The translations under genes and the position numbers were made by a program. A stretch of DNA of 58,103 bases, from IMG/VR virus record IMGVR_UViG_3300006789_000026, positions 1 through 58,103 of that record. One strand, given 5' to 3'. Of this stretch, positions 19,501-29,400 are shown piece after piece. Position 1 is the stretch's first letter. Each line of letters starts with the position of its first letter. The notes beneath the pieces are model-generated. The model searched no databases. It had not been told where the DNA came from and saw nothing but the letters and a program-made list of their open reading frames with translations. This stretch comes from a virus.

Positions 19501-22500
19501 GGGAGATAAACAGAAATTCTTCATCGAAGACGAAGATACAACCGATAATGTTTTTGCCTTAGAAAAAAGTATGTATCAAGTGATGTCTGAGGAGATGTTA
19601 AGAACTTTTGCAACAATGAAGGAATATTCCAACTTGTTTTCAAAACCCGTCGATCTCTATCGATCAGAATATAAGAGGTTAAGGAAAGCTCGTGAATTGT
19701 TCTTTAATCGTGTTGAGGCCAACCCAGACCTAGATAGGTATGTCGATTATTACAAATGGATAGACTCCTCTCTATCCTTCTTTATAGAACAATTGAAACC
19801 AGCCTCAGTTACTTTCACAAAAGGTATATCAGATGTTGTTGAGAGTCACATTTTTGAAAGACCAAAATATAATAGAAAATTTCCAACCGTTAAAACGATC
19901 CAAGCAACCCAAGGTGTTATTAAGACCATTGGAGAATTGGAGTATAACTGGAAGTTTGGACACTCACCAGAATATAAAACAACAAATGAAAACACAAATT
20001 GTCTATGGCAGAGAGAGCGAAGAGAAAGAACAGGTGCTAATGCCACACAAAGACAGAGTATTATTGATACTATAAACACAAATGCCCAATCTTATAACGT
20101 ATATCTTGGAGATAATGATAAGAACATATACTTGAGACCAACTTATGTAACAAAGAGGTTTTCAAGACCATACAAATTAGACTATGAGCTTAAAACCACT
20201 ATCCATGGTGGAATTAATTATAATCAACAAAAGAACAGGGATTTTGTTTTTAATGTGACTAGGCCCCATGGAGCAAAAACTAACTTGGGCATACCCGTCA
20301 ATGTATTCACAGTAGGTGCCGGAACAGGCCAAGGTATAACAAACACTAGACTTTGCTATGATGAGGAAGATCCAACTAAGGTTGTTGAATTTGAATATAT
20401 AATGATAGCTGGTAAAGATTCCTCGGGGGACGGCGCCGCACCAGCAACAGCCTCTTTGGAATACGCTTATAAGGTAAAAGGACATTTAGCATCACCGTTC
20501 AAATTAATTTCCGGAAGTATATCGAAAGGTGCAAATAAAAAAGTATATGATAACTATAAAACTGATGCTGTCATTACAAACCTACATTCTGATACGACCT
20601 ATTTTGAAAATGACATCCCCATGCAGGGACCATTCACAGAGACTTGGGTTGGTGGTCACCAATCTCGACACGTTGAGATAAACAAATATGATACCAATAA
20701 ACAGCCCGGCGACGGGAATGCTCCATTAAATAATCTTGATGGCGTATATTCTAGACCTGAGGCTTGGCGATTAGTCTTTGGAGAACATACTGATGAGCTT
20801 ACCAAAGACGGAGCATTTGGTTTCGTTGGAGCAGATTATGGTGGACCATATCCGGATAATACCAGAAAGTTTGCTATTTATTATAGAGGGCTCCGCGCTA
20901 AGCGTCCCTATAATGTTGGAAACATCAGCGGCTCAGCTTATCGTTTAGGAAATTATAAAGAAAATTATGAGTACTTTAACTCTGTTGGCCGGTTGGAAAA
21001 TAATACAAGACTGAAGAAAGCAGCTTCAACAGAAGACTATCTAATTGACAGTTTATTTTTGCCAACAGATATTAAAACAATCTTACCAGCAACAACAAAC
21101 CCACTAACTCTAATTGCAATAGCTCCTTCTGGGTCTGGTAATATATTCGGACAAGGAGAGAGCAATCGGTTAAATGATAATTTGGAAATGGTCATTGATG
21201 GTGTGTCTGCTACCGGTTCATTTCAAGTCACTAGTTCAACAACTTATTTACAACAATGGACAGGCTCAGTTGTCGTACAAGGTATCCCTAAAGCAGCAAC
21301 ACATTCATGTTTGTCTTGGACAGTTGCAACTGGTTCTTCTTTGCCAAACGGAGATATCTTACAGTTAACAGCTTCAGGTACAGACTTTGAAATTGAAATA
21401 GATAAGACAAGTGCTGCTGCTCCAACAGGAAGCTCAAATGCTACGTTATCGGTATACCCAGCCACGGTCTTCGGCTTGAATACTTATAGAAGAGCCATAA
21501 GAGCCAAAGCAACCTCAGCTGAGGTGTCGCCATATGCTGACTATCTAAATAACAGCCAATTTGCGTCCAATAATTTCTCAGTATCCCTTTGGTTTAACAA
21601 TTTAAACAATGATACCAGTTACAATACCTCCTTTTTTAATTTTTATGAAGGCTCTGATCAGCGCCACTACCTTGACATCTCCGGAAATGATTTTCTTCTT
21701 CATTATGAAAATAACGCTGGTAGTTCTGATGAATTAACTTTTGATACCAATGCAGTAACTGTATCAGGAAGCCAGTGGATGCATATAATTGCAGTATTTG
21801 AAGTTGATGATCTAACTGACAATGCCAAAGCTCCTAAGATGTTTATAAACGGAAATCCCGTGACAGCATCAGGAGCTGATTCTTACACTGCTCCCGGCGG
21901 GACACCCCCTGCTATTGACAAACTACAATTAAGAATAGATGATTACTGTATGATACAAGATTTAACCGTTTGGAAAACCCTACTCACAGGATCAGAAGCT
22001 GCTCAAGAACTTTACAATGGAGGGGTTTGGAAAAGCCCAGCAACCCATACCAGTGCTTCTTCGATAATAGACTATTGGAAAATGGGAGAAGAATTGGATT
22101 GGGACAGGCTTCAACTAAAAACAGGAGACGAACTTGATGATTACTTACCAGCAGGTAGCAAGTATATTTCGTCAAGCTTCGGTGCTGGAGGGATATCATT
22201 TCCGATCTCCACCTCTGATGATGAACATGTTGAACTGGTCAAGGGTTACGGAGACAGAACAAATACCGACATCTGGGACGCCTTATCAGCCTCTTTAGAT
22301 GGTAAGTTTCCCGGATACGACACCTCATATATTTCTGGTTCTCAAAATGCTCATTTTTTCATGAGAGCTACAAGTTCAGGAGTTGAGACTGTTGATTATT
22401 ATGCAACTGGAACTGGCTTCGCATCACCAAAAGCCAGCTCAGGTCAGGCCGCATTTGCATCAACACTAAAGCATGGTGATATATTTAGACCATTTCCGCA

Positions 22501-25500
22501 AGCAAATCTTGAGCAGGAAATACAAATTTCACACACAACTTTTCGAGGATACGCCGGCTCAACGGGCGATGAGAATAGAGCAAATCATCGAAAAGCGTTA
22601 CATTTCGACACATCTGGTACAAATGCAACAATGGCACTAAGAAATACCAGTTATACTAATACAACAGATGCAACAGCAGTTTCTGTTTCGTTTTGGCTAA
22701 ACAAGTATACTTCCACTCAAGGACACATAGTCGTATTAGGAGAAGGTCCAGCCACCACAGACGGTATTTTCATCGACTATGAATCTGGTAAACTTAAGGT
22801 AAAAATTGGAAATGGAAGCTCTGGCGATGTTGCTTTTGATGTAACACTCGGTTTAAATGAATGGAAGCATGTCACATTAACTGCTTATAAAAATTTGGCA
22901 ACAAATCCAAAATTATGGATAGACGGAGAGCCACAATCACTAGATGCAGGATACTCCAACGTCACAACACCTTTAGGATCTACAGACCAAATAGCTATAG
23001 GAGACTTCGGAATGAGCAACGCCGCATATGAACTTCAAGGAGCTTTGCAAGACTTTGTCGTTTGGAATACTCAATTAACCAATGAAGATGCTATGGTTCT
23101 TTATAATTCTGGCTCTTGGCTTGACATTTCTTCCCATGCTTCTGCTTCTCATATTTGGGATTGGTGGACGCTTGGAGAGGAAACAAATATTGCACAAAAC
23201 TCAGGCTCAGCTTTAAGTACAGGAACACCAGTGACTTCAATATCTCCAGAAGTAGGTAGACACAGTCTAACTGTCTCTGATAATACAAAAATTGTCGTCA
23301 CAGATGGTATAGTCGAAACTCTGATGTCTAACAGCTCCTTTTGGCAAGGTATATTGAACAGTTTTAACACCAGTTTAGGAGTGGACGCTCAACCAGCCGG
23401 TGGAGGAGCAGATTCCGGCATGGGTATATCTAGGGTAGATGGTACAATAACTTGGAAATCACAATACCATGGTAACCCAAAGTATACTTATGAATATGCT
23501 TTTGAAGAAACTGGTTCAACATTCGCAGTTACTCAGTTTGCATCAAACGGAACTCTTATCACAAAAAGGCATGATGGAGCAATTGGTGGACACTTTGTCC
23601 AATTTAATTCCACAGACGGAGCGGCAACAAAGTTCATTGTTGACGAAGAGAACACAAATGCCGCTGGTAATTACGCAAAGGTTGGTAATGATTATTATAT
23701 ATATTCTTCCGGTAGTGATTCTACTTTCTGGACTCGACTATCCGGAGCGATCTTCACAGAATTTCCAAGCTATCAGATTTATAATTCAAGCAGCGCAACT
23801 GGTGCCACATTTTACTTAACAGGTGGTATCCTAACAGATTTGTACACAATGGGTGTGAGTGAGAATAATAGAACAATTACTTCCGGTAGTGGTCCCCTGC
23901 ATCCGGTAGGCGCAGAGGCAATATTCGGTGGCACAAGTTTCGGAGGTTTTAGTGGTTTATCTGGTGGTGTTGACCAAGTCTTCGAAAAAGGGTTGATCAA
24001 TGTTATACAAAGAGAAGATGATTTCCTTACAGGTTCCACACGAAACCGAACAGTCATCACTTCCCGCTTCTCAGCACCCGGTGGAGTAGAGGTTCAAACT
24101 TATGGATATCTTGATGCTTATGCAAGAGAATATTCAGTACACAACAACTTAAACTACAGAAATTTAACAGTCAGAGGTTCAGGAAGTGGAGAGAACACTT
24201 ATACTGTAGACCCCTCATTTGCGATAACCAATGACTCTGGGGATGAATCTAGTTTTAACTTTAGTATTTCATCTCCGGGTAAGCTTTTTGTAACACCGGA
24301 TACAAATAGATTTGCAATTTCATTTTGGGCAAACAACACAAATACGTTCGGGGATGTACCAGTATTTAAATTTACCGATGGTACGTCAGGCGAAATGAGG
24401 CTAACTATTACTTTAAAATATGACCAAGAAAATTCTTATATAGTTTTATTAGCGGAGGATTTAGACTTCAGCGGCTTGGATGCTTCTTATGTATGGAGTG
24501 GCGCTGGTGCTATTGATGTTAATGGTGGCTGGAACCATTATTTTATTGCTTTTAATCCATATGGAGGAAGCGATTCAACCCTGCATCCTTTTCTTTATAT
24601 TAATGCCCAATCTTCTTCTCTCCACAGCAGCACAGTGGTTGATGGTTTGCACAACAACTTCCCAGCCGCCTATGGTTTGGATACTTGGGACGAAGAAAGT
24701 TGGAGTGACCAATACCTTAGAACTTTTGAAATTAATACAGGATATAATTGGGCTGTTCAAGACATTGTGCTCTTTCACAATGAAGATTCCGGTGCTCCAC
24801 TAAATTGGACACAAAACGATATTAACCTTTTATATAACACTGGTTCTGGACAAACTGACTATGTGGGTCATCCAAAGTATGCTGAGATAGTTTCCGTTTA
24901 TAGATTTGGCGAAGAACTAAGGCCCAATGGTTACAAAAATGGAGATTCGTTAACAAAATATCTAGATACACCTTCATTTTCACCTATACATACGGCTGGG
25001 ACACATGGAAAAGCACTCGATTTAAACGCAGACTTGAACGCCGACAAATCTTCCATTGCAGCAGGTTATTATGTAAGCTCTGTCTCTGGTTTTAAATCGA
25101 TGAGAGTAAACAGTCATATTAACACTAGAGACGGTTTAAGAACGCTTTACCAGCGTCCTATGGGTAGAGCTGGTGTTGATGGAAATACATCTGTTGATAG
25201 TTCAGATTATGATTATAATGCATCTTTTCACAAGGTACCGAGAAATACCGTTGTTAGAGTGGGAGACGAAATAACAACGTTTGACAAAATAGTTATGAAA
25301 TTTGGTGCTGGTGGATCATCCGGTGATTGGTGGTATTCTCAGGATCTTGACACCCGTCCCGGCGATCCTCAATGGGGAGGAACAGATTGGTTTGGCCTCA
25401 CTATTGTGTTCAAATGGAGTGGGGAACAACAACCCTCTAGTACTTTTGCTGAGATTACGAATTTTGATTCATATGGCAGCGACAGCTCTTTCAAAATTAG

Positions 25501-26428
25501 AATATCTACTAGCGGTACGTCGCTCGTTATGCCCGGTGACTCAGGTGATATTAGGTATTCTGATTTTGGTTTTGCAGACGACAGCACACCAGTAGGTGAA
25601 TGGATTCAAGCGTCTGTTTTCATAAAGAAGGATGGAACAGAAGAACCCATAGCTTTTGTTAATGGCAAGAAACCACCAATTGGCTCAACAGGAATTATGA
25701 ATTACGTTCACCCAGCTGAACCAGCAACATTCTCTCCTAAACAATATAACATTGGAGACTACTGGACCGGTGGCTACAATTATGCATTTATTGGAGAAAT
25801 ATCAGAATTCTTCATTTGGAATCAAGTACCAGATTTTAAAGCCCTAAGAGATCTATACAGGAATCCCCAAAATGATATAACAGCATCGGTTGATTTATAT
25901 AAACTTGATCAATATATAGCCTTGGGAGAGTATCCACATAATCTCAACCCAGCTTTAGAGACACTGACAGATGGATGGGTTCTTAGCAACTCCGACCCAG
26001 ACGATTGGACTTGGGCCGGCCCTTGGAGGCATGTCGGCGAAGTGACCGGGAAAACAACTTGGTACTGGGGAAAATCAGAAGACAATATCGATCTTTCAGG
26101 CACTTCTCTATCGGGCATGAACAGGATCACATATTACCAGCATCCAAATACTGACAGTAGAATAACATTGGTTACTTCAAGTTTATCAACATATCAATCC
26201 ACACCGGTCTTGGTAGAAAAAAGTAACAACTATAATTACCAAACCTCGATCCCTTCTTCCGATTACAATTATTCTTGGGCAACTTCTTCACTTGGAGATA
26301 ATTACTCTGTAAGAAGTGGAACTCAAAAAATATTTGGTTATTGGCCAAAAGATGGTCTAAATAAGGTTGCCGGAGTTATAGATTCAGCAATTACCTTCCC
26401 CACAGCATCAGAAATATACGGAGAATAG
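16508..26428 (+). CDS. Giant tail or baseplate-periphery protein with repeated LamG-like domains, 3306 aa
   Basis: A single open frame of 3306 codons. LamG/concanavalin A-like sandwiches are recognisable at residues of about 180-400, 1665-1865, 2030-2225, 2565-2805 and 2925-3140, with a weaker one near 675-930. Each has a strand like VSVSFWLNKY, a W(x)HVTLTAYKN-type strand, an LWIDGEPQ-type strand and an end block such as IIDYWKMGEE or IWDWWTLGEE. Between them runs a structural core, including LKSKGTEKSFRNLLRCYGID near residue 595, a segment type seen in other phage tail proteins. LamG folds often bind glycans or proteins, so surface recognition is likely. Two start ATGs stand in tandem (16508, 16511). 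The choice does not change the product materially. Confidence 0.78.
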   Translation: MMSISDFFNKKIVTQSSLEETTSSVESPDLIKEISKKNQTFFPNVNFSDPSNFVHFGSAKEYYEGSIKRIYESYPYDGSEAEKMVFDSKSTYLDQWLLDNKYPKSTGYALFSAEEWGSATSTIDQYAVPTNKEYIYSAGGMHSASLTQHENQDDPIGNHALKDVFNLGVKYDADKNRTINYRMKMDDGITIQFWLKKDAFTTTTDKEVILDLWNGIADSGSHDYGRLTLEMSGGASLATTGSVFYLTLRSGSYGIINRAICASSYNASSISNGVWQHHTVTVKAANTNLDVKYYNNGLLNLARTFPTTVTLADVPNNINAYIGALQTSAQGIPSARGVMVGAGKLSASMDDFRFWKKTLDNEYVYNTWYYPIGGGSNTDDYRTNLGVYYKFNEGITGTSSLDSMVLDYSGRIANGLWVKDSGYTGAVCRNTGSAFASASVLTEEPGDPIIRSAHSSVQSLLIEMQTSGSDYDRTNSSYIYNSLPAWIREEDEANDNIKYLYQILGSYLDTLYVQISEIPKLKDKNYFSASAEPYPFTERLLNDRGLLTPNSFVNGDVMEYFWDRNKHGVHYEQTIEKTKRLIYNNIYNNIDFILKSKGTEKSFRNLLRCYGIDDELVKLNVYTDNGKHYLTDRYKNSSVKTKVLDLNKASRVNASVTQTSSSMNALTFISGSGAELNEKFSAFSFEAGITFPKKPSFGETGYFLDTSLSSSLFGFHQAVSGANAHYGWNTPDDANLQVYAVKAALDSERVKFVVTNTDASIYAESDYYEEVYNAERWNFQLSIKPTGYPFNGSATHTANPTYDVELYGVTHNLGDVRNEFLIANTATYAKGVQIMTQPKRVYIGAHITDFTGSAITPSDVLFDSCRAWMDKLENESIKQHNLDPMNYGHDKIYNATTLFNVTISSSVCIPGADSLILHWNFDQNTAANTTGSFFVEDFSSGSTSNLYGWASNIIERENKGYGVGFPNSDPSPVRSEFIFARRKELPEISFTDDNITIMGDKQKFFIEDEDTTDNVFALEKSMYQVMSEEMLRTFATMKEYSNLFSKPVDLYRSEYKRLRKARELFFNRVEANPDLDRYVDYYKWIDSSLSFFIEQLKPASVTFTKGISDVVESHIFERPKYNRKFPTVKTIQATQGVIKTIGELEYNWKFGHSPEYKTTNENTNCLWQRERRERTGANATQRQSIIDTINTNAQSYNVYLGDNDKNIYLRPTYVTKRFSRPYKLDYELKTTIHGGINYNQQKNRDFVFNVTRPHGAKTNLGIPVNVFTVGAGTGQGITNTRLCYDEEDPTKVVEFEYIMIAGKDSSGDGAAPATASLEYAYKVKGHLASPFKLISGSISKGANKKVYDNYKTDAVITNLHSDTTYFENDIPMQGPFTETWVGGHQSRHVEINKYDTNKQPGDGNAPLNNLDGVYSRPEAWRLVFGEHTDELTKDGAFGFVGADYGGPYPDNTRKFAIYYRGLRAKRPYNVGNISGSAYRLGNYKENYEYFNSVGRLENNTRLKKAASTEDYLIDSLFLPTDIKTILPATTNPLTLIAIAPSGSGNIFGQGESNRLNDNLEMVIDGVSATGSFQVTSSTTYLQQWTGSVVVQGIPKAATHSCLSWTVATGSSLPNGDILQLTASGTDFEIEIDKTSAAAPTGSSNATLSVYPATVFGLNTYRRAIRAKATSAEVSPYADYLNNSQFASNNFSVSLWFNNLNNDTSYNTSFFNFYEGSDQRHYLDISGNDFLLHYENNAGSSDELTFDTNAVTVSGSQWMHIIAVFEVDDLTDNAKAPKMFINGNPVTASGADSYTAPGGTPPAIDKLQLRIDDYCMIQDLTVWKTLLTGSEAAQELYNGGVWKSPATHTSASSIIDYWKMGEELDWDRLQLKTGDELDDYLPAGSKYISSSFGAGGISFPISTSDDEHVELVKGYGDRTNTDIWDALSASLDGKFPGYDTSYISGSQNAHFFMRATSSGVETVDYYATGTGFASPKASSGQAAFASTLKHGDIFRPFPQANLEQEIQISHTTFRGYAGSTGDENRANHRKALHFDTSGTNATMALRNTSYTNTTDATAVSVSFWLNKYTSTQGHIVVLGEGPATTDGIFIDYESGKLKVKIGNGSSGDVAFDVTLGLNEWKHVTLTAYKNLATNPKLWIDGEPQSLDAGYSNVTTPLGSTDQIAIGDFGMSNAAYELQGALQDFVVWNTQLTNEDAMVLYNSGSWLDISSHASASHIWDWWTLGEETNIAQNSGSALSTGTPVTSISPEVGRHSLTVSDNTKIVVTDGIVETLMSNSSFWQGILNSFNTSLGVDAQPAGGGADSGMGISRVDGTITWKSQYHGNPKYTYEYAFEETGSTFAVTQFASNGTLITKRHDGAIGGHFVQFNSTDGAATKFIVDEENTNAAGNYAKVGNDYYIYSSGSDSTFWTRLSGAIFTEFPSYQIYNSSSATGATFYLTGGILTDLYTMGVSENNRTITSGSGPLHPVGAEAIFGGTSFGGFSGLSGGVDQVFEKGLINVIQREDDFLTGSTRNRTVITSRFSAPGGVEVQTYGYLDAYAREYSVHNNLNYRNLTVRGSGSGENTYTVDPSFAITNDSGDESSFNFSISSPGKLFVTPDTNRFAISFWANNTNTFGDVPVFKFTDGTSGEMRLTITLKYDQENSYIVLLAEDLDFSGLDASYVWSGAGAIDVNGGWNHYFIAFNPYGGSDSTLHPFLYINAQSSSLHSSTVVDGLHNNFPAAYGLDTWDEESWSDQYLRTFEINTGYNWAVQDIVLFHNEDSGAPLNWTQNDINLLYNTGSGQTDYVGHPKYAEIVSVYRFGEELRPNGYKNGDSLTKYLDTPSFSPIHTAGTHGKALDLNADLNADKSSIAAGYYVSSVSGFKSMRVNSHINTRDGLRTLYQRPMGRAGVDGNTSVDSSDYDYNASFHKVPRNTVVRVGDEITTFDKIVMKFGAGGSSGDWWYSQDLDTRPGDPQWGGTDWFGLTIVFKWSGEQQPSSTFAEITNFDSYGSDSSFKIRISTSGTSLVMPGDSGDIRYSDFGFADDSTPVGEWIQASVFIKKDGTEEPIAFVNGKKPPIGSTGIMNYVHPAEPATFSPKQYNIGDYWTGGYNYAFIGEISEFFIWNQVPDFKALRDLYRNPQNDITASVDLYKLDQYIALGEYPHNLNPALETLTDGWVLSNSDPDDWTWAGPWRHVGEVTGKTTWYWGKSEDNIDLSGTSLSGMNRITYYQHPNTDSRITLVTSSLSTYQSTPVLVEKSNNYNYQTSIPSSDYNYSWATSSLGDNYSVRSGTQKIFGYWPKDGLNKVAGVIDSAITFPTASEIYGE

Positions 26429-26429
26429 A

Positions 26430-29400
26430 ATGCCCATAAACCTCGACTTTGTTGGACTCAACACACTAGTAAGAGAAGAAATAGATACAACTACGAATAC
26501 CATTGGAAAAGCAAACACAAAGGCTATAAAAATACCATCAACTACCACAGCAAATGTCGGTTTAAGTAATTCCTCGTTAAAAGGGTATGGAACTGGGGAA
26601 ATATCTATATCCTTTTGGGCTAAAACATCAGGTCCCGGCTCTGGTGGTCCTGATATATTCAAAAGCCCTACAGCAGAATATACCCAATGCTCAATGTCTA
26701 GCGGTGATAAGATACGCCTTTATTGGCAATTTACAAGTAATTATAAATATTGGGCTTGGGATCTTTCTGAAGAAGCCCAAGCTGGCTTTGCGCATTATGT
26801 TTTTTCATGGTCAGGGTTACTAGACACAAGTCCTGTTTTATTTATTAATGGTGTTGATCAAGGAACAACAACAATCTATGGCAGTGGCGCTGGTACGAGA
26901 CTTCCCATTAGCGATATTCATATAGGTGGAAACCCCGGAGATGCAGGAGACGAGATACAAGGCAATATACAAAATTTTGCTTTTTTTAACAAAAAGCTTG
27001 TGTTAGCAGAAGTAGAAGAACTTTATTCTGATGGTTTTTCTATTGATATTAGAGAAACATCGGTTGCCTCTAGTGTTATAGATTATTGGCGCTTGGGTGA
27101 AGAAGAGGAATTGTCTTCGTTTGACTTTGACGAGAAAGTAACAAATGGTTTGGAGATTTTACCAACAATTGGTCAAAACTCTTTATCTGTAGTAGAAGGT
27201 GTTTTTATTGGTAGAGGCGCTATTAAAGAGACAAGAAACAAGCAAATTCAAACAATTCCTTCAGCCCATTATTTTGTCGCCTTAAACACTCACAGAAATG
27301 GACCATATGGTCATCCAACCTTCAAGCAACTCCGAGTTTCAGAGAATCCAATAACAAGATATCAGAACAGAAACAATATTTTAACAACAGTGGATTCGGC
27401 TGGTATTGAAAGGGCTGTTATAAAAGATGGTAAAACAATCTCTATTCACAAAGATAGATATGGTCCCTTAAAAAGTTTCGAAGAACCAGTTGTGGTTTCA
27501 AACAAGAAGCCTATATCTTCGATAGTTAATATTAAACTAGAGCAGGACAATGAAACCATTGAGGAAAAATTGATCATATCCGCTCCGTTTACAAACGAAC
27601 TTAGTTATTTCAAAAACGATGAATTGAATATTCTTAAAAATCTAACATCGGAAACCAGCGACAGTTATGAAGAATTTAAGAAAATATATAAAGTAACGAA
27701 CTCTGATTCTCCAATCGTCAAGACTATCGAGAGTGTTAAATTTGAACAAATAGTCTTTCCAACCAATTTATATTCAAATAGAAGTTATACAAGACTTCGA
27801 CCCAATTTTCCGTCCGACGTTTGGAGGACTGATAGACTTTTAAGAACTGAGAATAGTGTTGATAACAAATTTGGTCATATAATTCCATCACAATCAATGT
27901 GGCCACTAGACGCAGAGGAGGACTTTTCAAGCCTAACCCTCGCCGGAGATCCCGGTGTCTTTAGATTTTATGGACCAGCCGTGCTAACAGCCTCAACGGG
28001 CCTAGCCCTCCCTAGTGCTGCTCTAACGCACCCTCAAGCAGCAGCTTTCTATAAAGGTATTCTCTTTTATGATCGAACTGTTGCAATGGAAACCGCTGAT
28101 TATGGATATTCAACAGCAATTAACGACTGGGTCGAGACTCAACTTTGGTCGAATTTTATCTTATTGCGCACTGGTGGCTCGAGTTATGGCGATCACTTGG
28201 TAAAGGCTTCACAAGTATTCTGGTCAACTATAGCAGATACTTTGTTAAATCCAATTTACGGAGGATACAGTTCCGTAGATGTCGTCGAAACCATTCGCTC
28301 TAGAAAAGGCATCTATCTATCAGATCTTGGAAACATTAATAGTCGCGGAGCTTACAGTAGATATGTTGAACTAAAGAACATAAGAGATAACACCGCAAAA
28401 CCCGCAGATGCCCCAGAGAACGAAAACTATCGAATGCATTGGGCATCTTGTTCAATAGATTGTGGTATAACATTTTGGAATGCCCTATATAACCACCCGA
28501 GCGATTCTTATGACACTCTTTTTTACGACGTTTCAGCTTCCAACGATCTACTGACAGAAGTGGGCTCTGGGGACGTTGGTGCTCTAAATAAACAAATCTA
28601 TTATTCAACATCATCTGTTAAATTGCCGGATTCTGCTTGGACAAGCTATGGTTCACCAAGACTTGTTGTTCGTCTTGGAACCAAATGGTTCAAGAATGAT
28701 GGGACCGTTCATTACGGAAATACACCAGAGAACGGTGCCGTGGAATATATCTTTGATAACATATGGGGAGTAAATAATAAATTTAGTGTTAACGATAGCG
28801 GTTATCACTTAAAGCCCCACGTAGGTCGACAATCTCACTTCTATGTTTCTTTAAGTCAATCAAATATGACCGTTTTTCATAGTGGAAATGTTCAACTTGC
28901 AATAAACGGTGAGTTCATGTCCGCTAGTTTTATAAATGATCAGTGGGGCTTTTTCAATGGGAATGGTCACGTACCTCCAAATCATCTAGAATATACTGCT
29001 TCAATGTGGACTTCTGTTGATACCGGCTCTACGACAACGGATGTATTTTTCTTCCAAGCAGGAAACAGGTCTGATGATAGTCATTGTAATGAAATGTATT
29101 TCTCTGATATTGCAATATTCAGTGGAACATTCGCACATAACAGTCTTGCACCTTCCGCGATGAATGATAAAGTTAAATACTTGTGTGGTGGAGTTACAGC
29201 CACTGAGACAAAGACAAATAATAATACTGGAGTCAGGTTCCAGCACTATGGATATGCAAAAATCCAAGGAAGCTTAACTGAGCTTAGTGGTCCATTTGTT
29301 TGGTATGACTTTGAAAAAACAGACATAGGAGTATCATTTGATTATAGTGAAACTAGTTTTGGCCTAGCAACAGCATCAGCGACTCCAAATGTCAGTGCCT